NCBI GenBank assembly: GCA_020064725.1
Contig: JAGTWJ010000011.1
Span: 620,001-684,000, forward strand
Length of the DNA: 64,000 bases
Reading direction: 5' to 3'
Origin: Drechslerella dactyloides
Lineage: Eukaryota; Ascomycota; Orbiliomycetes; Orbiliales; Orbiliaceae
Under the pieces are notes generated by a model. The model saw only the letters and a list, made by a program, of their open reading frames with translations. It was not told the origin of the DNA and searched no databases. A program made the position numbers and the translations under genes. Shown here one piece after another: positions 44,200 through 56,976 of the stretch (position 1 is the first letter of the stretch; every line of letters starts with the position of its first letter).

Positions 44200-46449
44200 G
44201 ATGATAGGAGGAAAAGGGGGGTTTAACGCAGGATGCTATCTAGTATGGCTCGATCGGAAGTCAAATTTACGGCAGGTTCGTAATCCAGTAGTCGTTACTG
44301 TATTGCAGTGTTTTTGAGGTGGAGACGGTCGTGAAGATGGCGGCGATGTTGGCGGAAAAAGCCAGCCCCTTTAACGATTTGGTCAAGCGATTGAGGGCGT
44401 CGACGGTCGGGTGCCCAACGAGAGTGAAATGGTTACCCAGATTTGTTTGACTGCGCAGACCGGCAAGCAAGATCAGTCAAAGGCTAATTAATACAGCGCA
44501 AGTGAAACAAAACAGACTCCATGCGAAAAGTCTCAGAGCGAACGAGCGAGGGAGGGCGAACGGGGCGGACGAGGGCGGTGATGAGGAGAGAGAGATGTAG
44601 GTAGTTGCGAGGGAGGTAGTCGGTGGAGTGACGAAAGCGATGGATGCAGGACGGATGGCACGGGAGCCGGTCGACGGCCACTCACAAGTTCCAGTTCACC
44701 TGCAGCACAGCTCTCCGCGCAGAAATAGTCGGACGTCGGCAAATCAAGGAAAAATGGCACCACGACTCTGAGCTGAAAGACGGCGAACGAGTGAAGCCTC
44801 TTCCCTTCTATATCCTCCGCCCGGATGGCATGCAAAATAAAAGTCAAAAAAACAACAACCCAAAAGGATGAGGTGAGAAGAAGCGGATTGATTTGGCACT
44901 GTCGTCGTCGACAGGGCTGAGAGGGGTGGGAAAAAAGCGAGAGAACGGTTTGAAAGGAGAGAACGGACGCAAGGAGGAAAAAGACGGTTGTTGCTTTGGT
45001 TATGAAGGGGCTGAACTGGCGAAAAGGAGCGGAGAGTACGCACGCAAAAGGTACCCTACAGATTGCATGCATGCAGTCGCAGACCAGTGGTGCCCGTTGG
45101 CTTGCCCATGGGGAGGGGCCGGGAACGGGGTGAGATGAAATTGGGCTTAGCCGGCACGCCGGACGACGAATGCTCCTCCTGCTGCTCCGCCTTTGAGGCC
45201 TCGTGTGCATGCCATGCCGCACCCCCTATGGAGCAGGAAACCGCTCCCTCGCCTGCCCGGGGAGGCGAGCGAGACGAGGAACGAAAAAAAAAAAAGGGGC
45301 GCTTCCATGCCACCCTGCTGGAGCCCGATGTGGGTGGCATATTTCTCGCATCTTGCGTCTGTCTGTGGTCGAAGCAGACTGTCCAAGACCGAGACCGAGA
45401 TGCCCTCCCGTCCAATCCCTCGCCTTCCTCGCTCCCCGGAGGTGGTACATCCCGCCAGGTTCCGCCGCCCGTTTCCCAGCTGTCCGTATTCGCGCCCGGC
45501 TGGCGAAGCCCCCGAAGAAAAGGGGATATTCATTTGATCTCCGCCTCAGCCAAGGGCTGGTCAAGTGCTTGACCGCATCTTGGGGTCGCGACAATGCGCT
45601 GGAGCTGACGCGTATCCGCAGACGAGGGACGTGTAGCTACGACCTTGCCCAGGCCCCTCCAGCCCTTGGAGTTTGCTGGAGTCGAGATATCTTAATTTCC
45701 GTTCAAACTGCCAAAGCACGGCGCGGGACTAAGCATCTGGCGATGAAACCCGCTGTCCGATCCATCAGACAGGCATCGAACACTGCATTCCGTCATGAAA
45801 CCAGCCCTGCACGAGAGCCACAAGGAAACACCTCTTTGGGTGTGTGGCCGGGCGCTGCAAGCGTCTTAACCATCCAGATCGAGTGGGTCGACGGACTCTT
45901 GAGATTACATGTAACCTCCCAACCGGGCTGTGCAGCCTTTCCCTGCCAAAGATACGACTTTATTGGCGCGTAAGTCCTCAGCTTGGCAGCGAAGGAAGGG
46001 GATGCTGGTACCTGCATCCTAGCTGCTATTAATACCTGTCTTGCGATGTTGGACCACAGGAACGAAAGGGATCCGATTACCCCAAAGAATTATAAAAGTG
46101 TCATCCGCGATGTGCAGCTGGGTCTTCGCTAAACGATGGCCGCGACCTGCGTGCCGAGTGAGATTGTGATCCTGACAATACATGTCGAGCCGGCGTGCGT
46201 CTGGTGCCCAGAACTCGTGGCGACCGCAGACGACGGCGGTGCGGGGGGGGAGGCGCACTGATGTGTTGATGTGTTGCGGTGTTGTCTCCGTCTGGTGTGA
46301 CCTCGTTTGTCCGCGTTTATTACCTCTTCGGGCTAGCCTTGTCCCAGGCGCAGACCGAACATATTTTTTTTCTGTTCCGAACTATCGAAAAATCTCCAGC
46401 GACATTCACGACCTACCGACACGCCGTAGACCAACGACGCGAATCCATC
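44200..46449. other. Divergent intergenic region Flc-like / has1
   Basis: About 2.25 kb between divergent genes. The DNA at 44860-45550 is GC-rich with an A-tract at about 45285, and gives long but featureless open frames in several registers (for example 45203-45973), which overlap each other and encode Arg/Pro-rich text. No domain was recognised; none is called. Confidence 0.4.
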
Positions 46450-48609
46450 ATGTCAACCGCCGAAGTCGAACGAGCCAGCAAGAAACGCAAAAGAAAGCAC
46501 GCGGGCAGCAAAAACAAGCCCGCTGCCGACGAACCTGGCATTAGCGCCGCCACACTGCCCGATGCAGCACCTGCAGTAGCGGCCGTTCCGGATGGCTATG
46601 CAAGGAGCAAAAAGGACAGAAAATCAAGATCGCAATCCAACGGGACAGCTGAAACGCCCGAGGGGAAACCGAAGAAGTCCAAGAATCCCAAACCGGAGGG
46701 CCTGCCGGCGGAGGAGCCAAGCGACGAATCGAGTAATGAATGGGAGGATGACGAGGACAACGAGGGCGTCGCAGAGCAGCTGCACGATGATCCGATGGAG
46801 GTCTCCGACGAGCAAGATGAGGACGAAGGCGGGGATGATCGCGATAACGTCGGTCTAGACGCCGACGCCGTCCCCGACGGTCTGGCCAATGCCAATCTTA
46901 CTTTGCCCAACATCGACGGAGTCGACAGCACGCTGTTCAAGGATATCAATCTGAACGAGAACACCCAGAAGGCGATCACGGATATGGGATTCACGACCAT
47001 GACGGAGGTGCAAGCCAAGACAATCCCGCCGCTGCTAGCTGGACGGGACGTACTCGGAGCCGCAAAGACGGGAAGCGGGAAGACACTAGCCTTCCTGATA
47101 CCGGCTGTGGAGATGCTTAGCTCGCTGCGGTTCAAACCCCGGAACGGAACCGGCGTGATCGTAGTCGTATGTCATCCTTAGATCGCATGCGCAATGGACA
47201 CAATGCTGACATGAATCGATAGTCGCCAACCCGTGAACTGGCCCTCCAGATCTTCCAGGTCGCCCGAGAGCTCATGAAATTCCACTCCCAAACATGCGGT
47301 ATCGTAATCGGTGGTGCCAATCGCCGCGCGGAAGCCGACAAGCTCTCCAAGGGCATCAACCTGCTCATCGCCACCCCCGGCCGCCTGCTCGACCACCTGC
47401 AGAACACGCAGGGCTTCGTGTTCAAGAACCTCAAGGCCCTCGTCATCGACGAAGCAGACCGCATCCTCGAAGTCGGGTTCGAAGACGAAATGCGCCAGAT
47501 CATCAAGATATTACCCAAGGAAAACCGACAGAGCATGCTCTTCTCCGCCACGCAGACCACAAAAGTCGAGGACCTAGCCAGGATATCGCTGCGCCCCGGA
47601 CCGCTATACATCAACGTGGACCACAAGAAGGAGCACTCGACAGTCGAGGGTCTGGAGCAGGGATACGTCGTTTGCGAAGCCGATAAGCGGTTCCTGCTGC
47701 TCTTCTCCTTCCTGAAGCGAAACCTTAAGAAGAAGGTCATCGTCTTCTTCTCTTCGTGCAATTCCGTCAAATATTACGCGGAGCTGCTGAATTACATCGA
47801 CCTGCCGGTGTTGGATCTGCACGGGAACCAGAAGCAACAGAAGCGCACAAATACGTTCTTCGAGTTCTGCAATGCGAAGCAGGGGACATTGATTGCGACC
47901 AACGTCGCATCAAGAGGCTTAGACGTGAGTTTGAACGCGTACCCGCCCGTCCATCAACTCCCCGTAGTGTAAACTGACATGTCGGCTCGCTCTCGCTAGA
48001 TTCCAGCGGTAGACTGGATCGTACAGTTCGACCCACCCGATGACGCGACAGAATACATCCACCGCGTGGGCCGAACAGCACGTGGCGTCGACGGCAAGGG
48101 ACGGAGTTTGATGTTCCTGCTGCCGACAGAGGTAGGATTTTTGAAAATCCTCAAGGAAAAGCGGATACCCGTCGTGGAATTCGAGTTCCCAGCGAGCAAG
48201 ATTGTCAACGTCCAGAGCCAGCTGGAGAAGCTGATCGGCCAGAATTACTATCTGAACAAGGTTATTATTACCCACCATTCCACCCCATTCCACACGTGCT
48301 TCAAACTCAAACTTGATCGTGCGAATGCTAACCGTTCGTTACTCGAGGCTACAGTCTGCAAAGGACGGGTATCGGTCATATCTGCATGCATACGCATCAC
48401 ACAGCCTCCGCAGCGTCTTCGACGTGAACAAGCTAGATCTAGTCAAACTCGCGAAAAGCTTCGGCTTCCCCACACCGCCACGGGTGGACATCCAGCTCGG
48501 GGCCAGCATGGCGAAGGACCGGAACAAGCCCTCGGCGCGGAGAAACTACGGCGTGCAGCCCGGGAGGAAGATGAAGGGCTGGAAGCGGAAGCGGGGCGAT
48601 GACGAGTAG
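46450..48609 (+). CDS. HAS1: DEAD-box RNA helicase Has1 (ribosome biogenesis)
   Basis: Exons 46450..47166, 47223..47924, 48000..48260, 48355..48609; 644 aa. Has1 is a nucleolar ATP-dependent helicase needed for both 40S and 60S maturation. A Lys-rich then acidic low-complexity N-terminus covers residues 1-150. The helicase core has the Q-motif region (FKDINLNENTQKAI), AAKTGSGKT, SPTRELALQ immediately after intron 1, TPGRLLDH, VIDEADRILEVGFEDEM, SATQT, and TARGVDGKG preceded by HRVGR. The C-terminus KSAKDGYRSYLHAYASHSL and FGFPTPPRVDI is specific to Has1. Intron 3 uses the rare donor GTTATT, but the joined sequence YYLNK-SAKDGYRSY is conserved. The tail is basic (KMKGWKRKRGDDE), as usual. Confidence 0.97.
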
Positions 48610-50147
48610 TAGCGGGGAGTTTCAGGATGCTTTTTGTTCGGAAGCTATACCTTATTTACACATAGTTAGACAGGTCGGTCTTGCATGGGCATTTTGTCGA
48701 GATTCCTTGTATCATAGTTACCCCTAGCTAGCGGCATATATACATTTCACGCTCGAACTTCCCGCATGAGCTGTCCTCGCGTAACGAATCGAAGAGGCAA
48801 AAGTCCTATGTAGATACGTTACAGTCATGTCCCAGTTGCGCATGAATTCATACGGCCGTACCCGCAGATGTCATCCGTCGTGTAAATCTCACTCGATTGC
48901 GCATGCGCGCACACGCTTGAAACAAAATCGAAATCACAAAGTTATGTATGCATGATACGGGTTCTGACGGATTCAAATACACACATGCGGTCACACGCCG
49001 TGGCAATTTAATTCCGTAGACGCAGCTTGATCGTCGGTAAAAATCAACGTAGAGGCATATTACAGAACGGGGAAAGATCCCGCATAGAAGGCCTGGATGC
49101 ACCAGATAGGGTTCCTGCGTATACCTACGTAACATGTAACATCTTGCTCCAACTAGCTAGCCTCGATTCAGACGCTAGAGGGCAAGGCGGAGGAGCTCTA
49201 TTCAATACTACTCGATACTTATACCATGCATGCGATAAAATCATGGAAAGCTAACATTCAAAACAACGTGCTGTGCGATGTATTGATAGATACGCGGTGT
49301 ATTCAAGTAGTTGACATTCGTACATAGGCATACATGTGATAGTTGGAAACAAGCTTACAGGAAACAAAGAATACAAATATTTCAGTCGACGTCCTCCTAT
49401 ATCTGGGTATCTGCGCAAGCGGCCTCTGAGCACGTACATACATGGAACATAGCAGGTAATATAAAAAGAGAGAAGGAAACTTTTCGGTGTATAGAGTCGA
49501 TCGTTCGAGATCAGCTCGGTCAGCGCATGGTGAGCATCCAGACGTTGACGCGCACGATTTTCATAGCGGTGTATGTGATATCCGTCTGGCTGGTGTATCC
49601 TCTTCATCTGTTAGTCTTGGGAATCAACGGCAGGAAAAGAAGCATCAGGATGACTAAATGCGTGGCAAAAGATAGATCTAAACGTGCAACAAGCAATGGC
49701 ATGAAAGCTGGGTCATGGGATGGCAAGCACGGTAGGTAGGCGGGGCGGTCATAGCGAGTGAACAGCAGAGCTGGCACCAAGATCCAATTGACGATGCTTG
49801 GGAACAATGCATTGACAACCAAGAACTAAAAAACAGGAAACAAAGCTCAACAGGAGGAGAAAACCAAGAAACATTAAAAATGGATCAAGAAGCCCACTCA
49901 TCCTATCTATAAGCAAAAGAACCAAAAAACAAACATTACCCGCCTTTTCATCCACGTCTCATGATATATCCAACAGAACAAAGACAGACAAAAGAAAACA
50001 AACAGAGCGAGCGCCTCCACTTAGAAGCATTCCGACCTAGCAAACAAACTTGACCAGCTGCTGGGTCTTGAAATTTTGACACTCCTTGCGGATGGCCTTC
50101 GGGCTGCGGCAGGGTCGATCGGCAAGACCCATCCCATCGTTCGACGC
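48610..50147. other. Intergenic region between convergent genes
   Basis: About 1.5 kb with the 3' regions of has1 (plus) and the IFRD gene (minus). A-rich stretches at about 49820-50030 suit a 3'UTR on the plus strand or a T-rich 3' end on the minus strand. No gene was recognised. Confidence 0.4.
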
Positions 50148-51711
50148 CTAGTCGTACGGGGACAGTGTCATCCTATCGATACGTCCGCTGGCCTTCTTGT
50201 GCGACACCGGAGCGTCCATGATGAGGGGAAGGCTCCGGAAGATAACCTCGTTCTCCTGCCAGTGTACCAGTATCCCACCGCCCAGGAAACGACGCAAGGC
50301 GTTCCAGCGAATCAGCTTCCACCAGTTGTTCAACTTGACAATTCCTTTGCGTCCGACCTTGACTTCCAGTCGGTTGCCTTGCTCGCGGCCGTCAAAGTCG
50401 AGCGCGCGAGAATAGTTGGGCCCGTGGAGAGGGTGGTTGACCGTGTGGAGGACATTCGCAAACGTGGCGTGCTGGGTGCGCCTGTTCTTCTTGGAAACGC
50501 TCTTGGTGGACGAGCGGGAGAGATCTGTGAGCAACTGCTTAAGATGCGGCGAGTTGCGGTAGACGGTGTAGGTTTGTATCGCTGGGTGTTCGCGCTCGTG
50601 GTCTGGGACGTTGATTATGAAGCCGCTCGGGTACTCGTCGGAGTTCTGGTCCTCGCCGCTGTCATCGTCGTCGCTGGTATGCTCGCGGTGGGCCTTCTCG
50701 TACAGAAGGGCGATTACTTCTCCGGCGGCGACCTGGACCTCGATCTCCGTCGACTCGAGCTGGTCGACGAATGCCTCTACGGATCGGTCGGTGATTTCCT
50801 CGGCATCGTCGATGTTCGTGAGGAGCAAGCCCCATTCTTCGATGGCAGCTGCCACCGTGCCGGCGTCATCACCAGCTCCGATCGTGTTCCCGTCGTTCTC
50901 AACAATCTCATGGAAGAAGTCCATGACCGTTTCAGTGTCCTGCGTGGAGACATCTGTGAAAAACGTCAGGGCGCCGAGAGCGTGGATTGCAGCGGTTTTG
51001 ACGACGAGGGAGTCGTGGTCGGTGATGATACGCTGGAGAGCGCCGTTAAGTTCGCCAAACGTGGTGCAATCGTTGTCGGTAATCAGCGTAAGCACCAGAG
51101 CTGTCGCGTGCAGTCGTTAGCTTCCGCATGTGCTGGGGGAAAGTTCGAATCTGAGCGGACATACCCTGACAGGCCAAAGTCGTTTCCCTGTCCGTCTTCC
51201 CCGCGCGGATGCTGCGGGACAGCGCATCGACGATGCTGGTCGACTTGCCCTCCAGCTCGCTGGCAGCAAACTTGGACTGCAGCAGCCGGTTGTACGCCAT
51301 GAGGGCCTCTTCGAGCCCGCCCGTTGCGAGCTTCTTTCTCATGTCCTTGTCAGTGATCCGGACGATTCTATCGGCCAGATCCTCCTGCCAGCTGCCTATG
51401 TGCGAGTCTTCGAGTCCCCGAAGCTCGTCACCGAGAGAGCCGAAACTACACGAGCCACCGTTAGCTGTTAGTCCTCGATCCCGGATTTCCTTCCGTAGCG
51501 GTGATGGCTGCACCGGTGAACCGTACCTCCAGACGCTTCCGTCACTATCGTAAGCGCCTTCGTCATCGGTGTTGTGTCTCGAGTGGGCGGCCGAGTTGAC
51601 CTTTGAGTTCGACTTGGAGTTCGACTTGGAACCTCCCTTAGATTTGGATGGTGACGCACGTTTCGACGGCGTCTTGCCGCCTCCGAGGGCTCTGCGTCGG
51701 AGGTCGCTCAT
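50148..51711 (-). CDS. IFRD-domain protein (TIS7-like)
   Basis: Exons complement(join(50148..51100,51165..51711)), 499 aa. IFRD proteins are HEAT/ARM-type helical proteins; human IFRD1/TIS7 is a transcriptional co-regulator, while the fungal role is not well defined. The N-terminus is Ser/Lys-rich (SKSKGGSKSNSKSNSK). The IFRD core follows: SHIGSWQEDLADRIVRI, LEEALMAYNRLLQSKFA, then VLTLITDNDCTTFGELN, ALGALTFFTDV and VQVAAGEVIALLYEKA. The C-terminal IFRD_C-like part has SKKNRRTQHATFANVLHTV and ends MTLSPYD. An acidic linker (TSDDDDSGEDQNSDEY) separates the two. One 64-nt intron with a GTATGT donor keeps the frame. Family assignment rests on recalled motifs, not a search. Confidence 0.83.
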
Positions 51712-53001
51712 GGTTGGTAAGGTGAGTGTGCGTGCGTGCGTGCGTGCGTGCGTACGTTTGCTGCGATGGAGATCGAGCGAGCGAGTGTGCGTTGACGATG
51801 TGGTATTGATGCAACCGTCCGTCCGGCGTCGAATGTTATCGATAAATGGCAGTTGAGGGGTCGGAGTTGGGCTGCAGGTTGGAAGTCCGTCGCGAAAGTG
51901 AATGAACCGGTGCGATGGAAGTAAGATGTAGTGGATTAGAAAAAAAAAAGAGTCACCGCCGGCCGAGGGAGTTACTTTTGTACCAGCAGCAGCGGCAGCA
52001 GCAAGAGGGCATCGGGGAATAGGGCAAATCTAGCTCAGACCACCGTTACGTTCTCGCCTCTCCCCTAATTATAAATCCCACGAACTCGCGCAATCGACCA
52101 CCTCTGCAGAATGAACTGGAACGACTGGCGCTGGCGAAGGTGAGCGAAAAGAGCGCTATTGTTCGCCTGCAACTGTCAACTGTGGATGAAAAGTATTGTT
52201 TCGTCCCGCTCGAGCACCACCGATCCGGCCGCGGTTCCCCGTCGCAGGTATTTATGATAAGGTTCGATCGAGTCTCATGCGACGGGTGCTGCAGCTCCGG
52301 TCGACTACGTCACCGGCCTCAGTCCGGCTCTTGCTCTGGTCAGATCTTGTGCCCGATGGGGTTAACTGCCATAGATCCGGCTCGCAAACTCGATTAGAAA
52401 GCGAGAGAAAGGCCGACGATATCCTCCTTTTTTCTTCGCGGACGGCCGGAGCTGGTTGACCAAGGGCCCGGGGGTATCCTCTGGTGGAAAGTCCGGAATT
52501 GGAGCGATGCGACAATGAACTTGTTCTCTCGTCCTCGCTCTCCTGTATTTTTCCCGCACTGCGGAGAACTACTTAGCAGCAGCATCAAGAAGCTTTGCGT
52601 CAGACTCCCCTAAGTTAGCCCTAGCTGGTGCTCCACCGGGCTGCGACTGTGAGTAAGAGTGCTTCGAGCTGCGGGTGCCCCATGCAAGCTGGTGGGGCTG
52701 CATCCTGCATTCCGCTCAACCGCGAGCCCGCCAGCCAATCACCAGTGCACGAAAGGTAACCCTCTCCGATTCTCGAACATGTGAAACGCCAGCCTTGCAG
52801 CCTCGTCCGATGCCATGCGATGCTCATCGGATCAAATATTTCAAATATCCGCACGGTATAAAATTGCATGAATGCGCAAGGCTAAACGTTGGATGAAAAC
52901 TCAAAGGTATCTACATGTACAAGCCCAGCTACACATGTGAGCAGCGAAACCAAAAAACAGTCATCGATGACCGTGCACCATTGCCTCCCCTGTCATCCGT
53001 A
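51712..53001. other. Promoter of the IFRD gene and 3' region of bzz1
   Basis: About 1.3 kb. A (GTGC/GTGCGT)n run lies at about 51726-51757 in the IFRD leader, and an A9 tract at about 51940. No gene was recognised; short open frames here lack features. Confidence 0.4.
51726..51757. repeat. (TGCG)n microsatellite
   Basis: About seven GTGC/TGCG units directly upstream of the IFRD start codon. Confidence 0.9.
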
Positions 53002-55528
53002 TCACACTTTCTCAATGTAGTTCGCGGGCACCATCTTCTTCACCCCGTTCTTCTCGACCTCCGCCCACCCATTGCCATCGTCGTCGGCAATCAAGATAAA
53101 CTTGTCGCCTTCCGCCATGTCAAACTCGTCTCCCGTCCGAGCTTTGTAGTCATATATCGCCTGCACATGGGTGAGCTTCTTCCCGCCACGCCTTGGCGGA
53201 ACGACTGGTCCCTTTTTGATCATCGATGTCCGCCGTGAGGTCGTTGTGTCCAGTTCAACCGGCGCCGATGATGATGGCTTCGGCGGCGCCAGCATTTCGA
53301 TATAACTCGTTGGGACAACACCTTCGACCATCCCATTTCGCACCTTGGTCCAGCCACCGTCTGCGTTTTTGGCCCCCGTCAGCTCCCTGTGTCATAGGAT
53401 TACTTATCGCTGATATGACTCACCATCAGGCTCAGTTACAATCACCTCCTTCCCTTCTCCAACTGAAATTTCGCCACTGCCGTTGGCCGTGTACCCATAC
53501 CGCATCTTTGCCTTTGGACCATCCGCTTTCACATCCGCTGCGGGGAGCTCGGCAATGTATTTCGCAGGTGGGGGCGCCAGAACCCTCCTCGTTGGTGGTT
53601 TCACCGAGGAAGTGACTGGCGATACGACGGTCGTGCTTTTAACAGTGTCTGACCTGCCCAGCGGAGTGGTCACACGGGCGGGAGGTGCGGGCGGAGATGT
53701 GGATGCCGTTGAAACGGACGTAACAGTGTTGGATCTGTTTAGCGCTAGACCATGAGAGCTTCCATTTGTCGAAGGCAGTTCGCTGAGCTTATCGGTGCTG
53801 GTGCTTGCACCTTTCTGCTGCCGGGCGTCTTTCAAGGCTTTCTTCGCGGATTTATCGAGCGGTCCAGGACAGTTTGCGGGAACTTTCATCTCGCAGTTCG
53901 CATGGCAGGTGAACCCACAGTCCTTGCAGGTCATCCCTTTGGAGGAGAGTCCCCATATCTTGTCGTGACACAGATGACATGTAGTCGGGATTTTGAACGA
54001 TGTCGATTTGAATTTATGCGTATGCGCGTTCTTGTCGATATCTGGGCAGGCGAGGTTTCAGTAAGGATATATGGGTTTAATAGTGATGCATCCATGGTGG
54101 TGTTACCTCCACATGCTTGCCGCACCGTATCGACTTCAGTTTCCAGTGCCACTCTTTTAGAATCAACAGAAGCCAGCTCCTCCTGCCCAGACAATAAGTT
54201 CTACGGTCTTGTCAGCACGTTCCTGATTTTAACGATGGCAAATGTGTTAAACCCACCCGCAAGATGTCCATCTCTTCAGTAGATGTTTTCCCTCCCGCGG
54301 CTTCCGCGGAGCCTCGGACCTTCTCTCGTTTCGCCCGCATAGACTCGACATCCTTCCTCCGTCTCTCGACCTCTTGCCGCAGCCCATACAGCCCACTCTG
54401 GCTTCTCGCAATCTTGTTCTGCAACCAAACTTTCGCCATATCGTCAACCACGATCTCGTCGGTATCGTGCCATATCGGACTCGGCTCGAAGAAGAAGTCG
54501 GGCGGTTCCTGCCAGCCGTTCTGCGGCTGATTATGAGCGATAAACATGAGAGAGTCAAGGTGCGGTAGGTTACGGTCGATTTCGGCAGCCAGGGCGTTCA
54601 TGTGGTCGGATTCGCGGATCCGCGATTCCGATTCCATGGTACACGACAGTCGCCAGATGGTATTCATGGCTTGGACCCTTGTTTCGTTCAGGTCCTGGAG
54701 CGAAGACAGAACGTCAGGTATATCCGAGTGGTAGTACTTTTCCTTCCATGCGTTTGTGACATTGAGCGTGATCAGGTAGGTGTTCTTGAGGTTGTGCATT
54801 TCGGCCATCTGATGGTCGTAGCCCTTCTGCGCTCTGGATTTTCCGTGATCGAACGCCTTGTCTACTTTGACACGCTTGCCTTCCAGTTCCTTGCAGGTAG
54901 CATCGTAGCTGGCCTTGGTTTTTCTCAGCTCGGAGTATTGGGTATCCCGCTCGGATGTGAGTCGTTTCTCGAACTTTTCATGCTGCAATCGGAAGGCTTC
55001 GTAGCGGGAGCTGAGGACCTTGAGCGTGTCGGCGCATTTCGAGACCATGTCATTTGCGAGCTTGTCGTGCTCTTGGGATATGATCTCCGTAGTCGTGATC
55101 AATGAATTCCACGTCGTCATAGAAGCGCTCTCCAAGCTGCCTGGGGTCATGAGCGGGGTGTCGCCAACGCTCAGGTTGGCGGTTTTCTTCGACTTTTTGT
55201 CGAAGTATCGTTTTGCGAGCTGGCCGAGCTTGGAGGAGTATTCCTTTTCGATGACGGATCTCTCTCGATAGAATTCTTCGACATCGGCCATCCAGTTGAT
55301 GCCGTTCGAGACCTGGTCAGAGGTTGGGCGTGAGCGAACGGCCTGTCGGAGGGGGGCATTTGGGGCCGACTTACCCAAGCATTGACGGGTTTGAAGGCAT
55401 CCTGTGAGCATGCGATATCATATCAGCGACCCTTCTTTTACATCTCAAAGACACCCGGCTTGAGAGTGTGGTGATGGGGTGGCGTCTACCTTCAACTCGG
55501 CCCCGAAGTTGGGGGGAGCTTCCTCCAT
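53002..55528 (-). CDS. BZZ1: Bzz1-type F-BAR/C1/SH3 protein
   Basis: Six exons: complement(join(53002..53360,53424..54041,54107..54200,54257..55312,55375..55401,55490..55528)), 730 aa. Bzz1 recruits and activates actin polymerisation through Las17/WASP at endocytic sites. The F-BAR domain starts after two small exons (MEEAPPNFGAELK, DAFKPVNAW) and covers residues 1-280 with VSNGINWMADVEEFYRERS and EKEYSSKLGQLAKRY. A coiled-coil region follows, then a C1 domain at about 411-462 (HKFKS...PTTCHLCHDKIWG, GMTCKDCGFTCH, CEMKVPANC). Two SH3 domains end the protein: about 578-632 (YGYTANGSGEISV, GVVPTSYIEML) and 672-730 (AIYDYKARTGDEFDM, GWAEVEK, VPANYIEKV). Acceptor choice for the last intron was set by restoring EPDDGGWTKVRNG. 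The second exon is only 27 nt. Confidence 0.95.
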
Positions 55529-56976
55529 GTTGGATAATTTGAGTCAATATCCAGCGCGGATGAAGCGATCGGGCTGGTGAATGAAGTTTATTGTGGGAAT
55601 TGCGACACCAATGCGATCGTATGGTGGCTGTCTTGAAGCGACGGGCCAGCTGTTCAGACGGCGTCGAGGTGAAGAGGACAGCGATGAAAGGCGGCTGGCG
55701 AATTCAGAATCGACTAGTATCTGAGGCGGTGTGACATTGGCACTAGTCAGTTAGACTGGATAAATCCATGGATCCTAGAAGCATAATCCCGCATGAGGCA
55801 TATACACGGGGCCCAAGGAACGAGGAATGGTACCTTTGCAGCGTTTATACGAGATGTGGGACGGCGTATCGGTCGGAGCAAGATCGCCAAGGGAAGGATG
55901 ACGGAGAAAACGGCGGGCGAGGAGGACGAGGATCCAAGATGCAATGTTTTATGGGCGGGCTGACGTTCGTTCGTTCGTTCGTTTGTCCGGAACATCTGGA
56001 ACTCGATTGCAAGCTGAGGCAGGTGGCTTGGCTCAGCCGGGTATCATGTCGGAGCCTGAGAGCCGCGCCCCAGGCTCGGTTTCTCGCTGCTTCCAAACGT
56101 GCGCAAGCTGTCCGCGTGCGCTGCTTCGGATGAGCTTGGGGGTACCGTGGCATGACATCGCGGCTTCCGCTGGCCAGACGCCTCGCCGGATACAAAGGCA
56201 GGCAGGCAGGCAGGCAGCAACCTTGGGCGCGGCTCTGGGCGCGGCCTCTGCTCGCGAGAAAAGGTTTACGTTTGACGTACGTTTACGTGCCCCTGGCGCC
56301 AACGGTGACGAGCGGCGGGGCAGTCGCAGCCCCGGAATTCGAATCTCTCGTGCGAGAAAACTGGACTTATCGATAGCCCCAGCAAAATATCACAGCTGAA
56401 GGCCTTCGAGATACCTCTGCGTGTCCATGTCGGCCAGCATCGTCTACCAGAGCCCCAGGAAGCATGTAAACATAAGCCGGATCGCGATAGTCCTACGTAG
56501 ATGTATGGCTCGGGAACTTAGTAATCAAACAAGGATCCACCGGCGTCAAGTTCGCCGCGGAATTACTAGTAGCTTTCGACTCTTGCCTGAGCTCCACCAG
56601 AACACCTCAACTGCAGTGTCATCAACCTCACTCTCTAAGCAGCTCTCCGTCCCATCTTTCCATCGCGTGGGCGCCCAAGGGAACCCTTATCTGGACACAG
56701 CTGCTCGCCGCCGCTGTACAAGCTGAAAACCCCCGCCACGCCTGGAAGTGTGTCGTCATCTGTCAACTTCCCCGAAACACCCACCCTCCTACAGAGGTCA
56801 TCTACAGCTCCACCACATCATCCCTATCATCAATCACCTGTCAGTCCCCCATTGAACAATGCTCTCCATCTACGTCGCATACTGACTGGTGATACTCAAG
56901 CCGTGCAGCCCGCTGCATCCATCCTGTTCCATCGCCACCGAACGGCCGCCCTTCTCGAACAGATCTCTGATTCAGT
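55529..56976. other. Divergent intergenic region bzz1 / dbp5
   Basis: About 1.45 kb between divergent genes. It has a (GTTC)n run at about 55965-55983 and a (GGCA)n run at about 56198-56219. No gene was recognised. The last 400 bp should hold the dbp5 promoter and leader. Confidence 0.4.
56198..56219. repeat. (GGCA)n short tandem repeat
   Basis: Five to six GGCA units in the bzz1/dbp5 intergenic region. Confidence 0.85.

Noticed and set aside
45203..45973. 256-codon frame in the Flc/has1 spacer
   Set aside because: GC-rich DNA leaves several overlapping frames open at once; the text is Arg/Pro-rich with no domain.
46596..47135. 179-codon frame opposite has1
   Set aside because: Shadow of the low-complexity N-terminal coding region of Has1.
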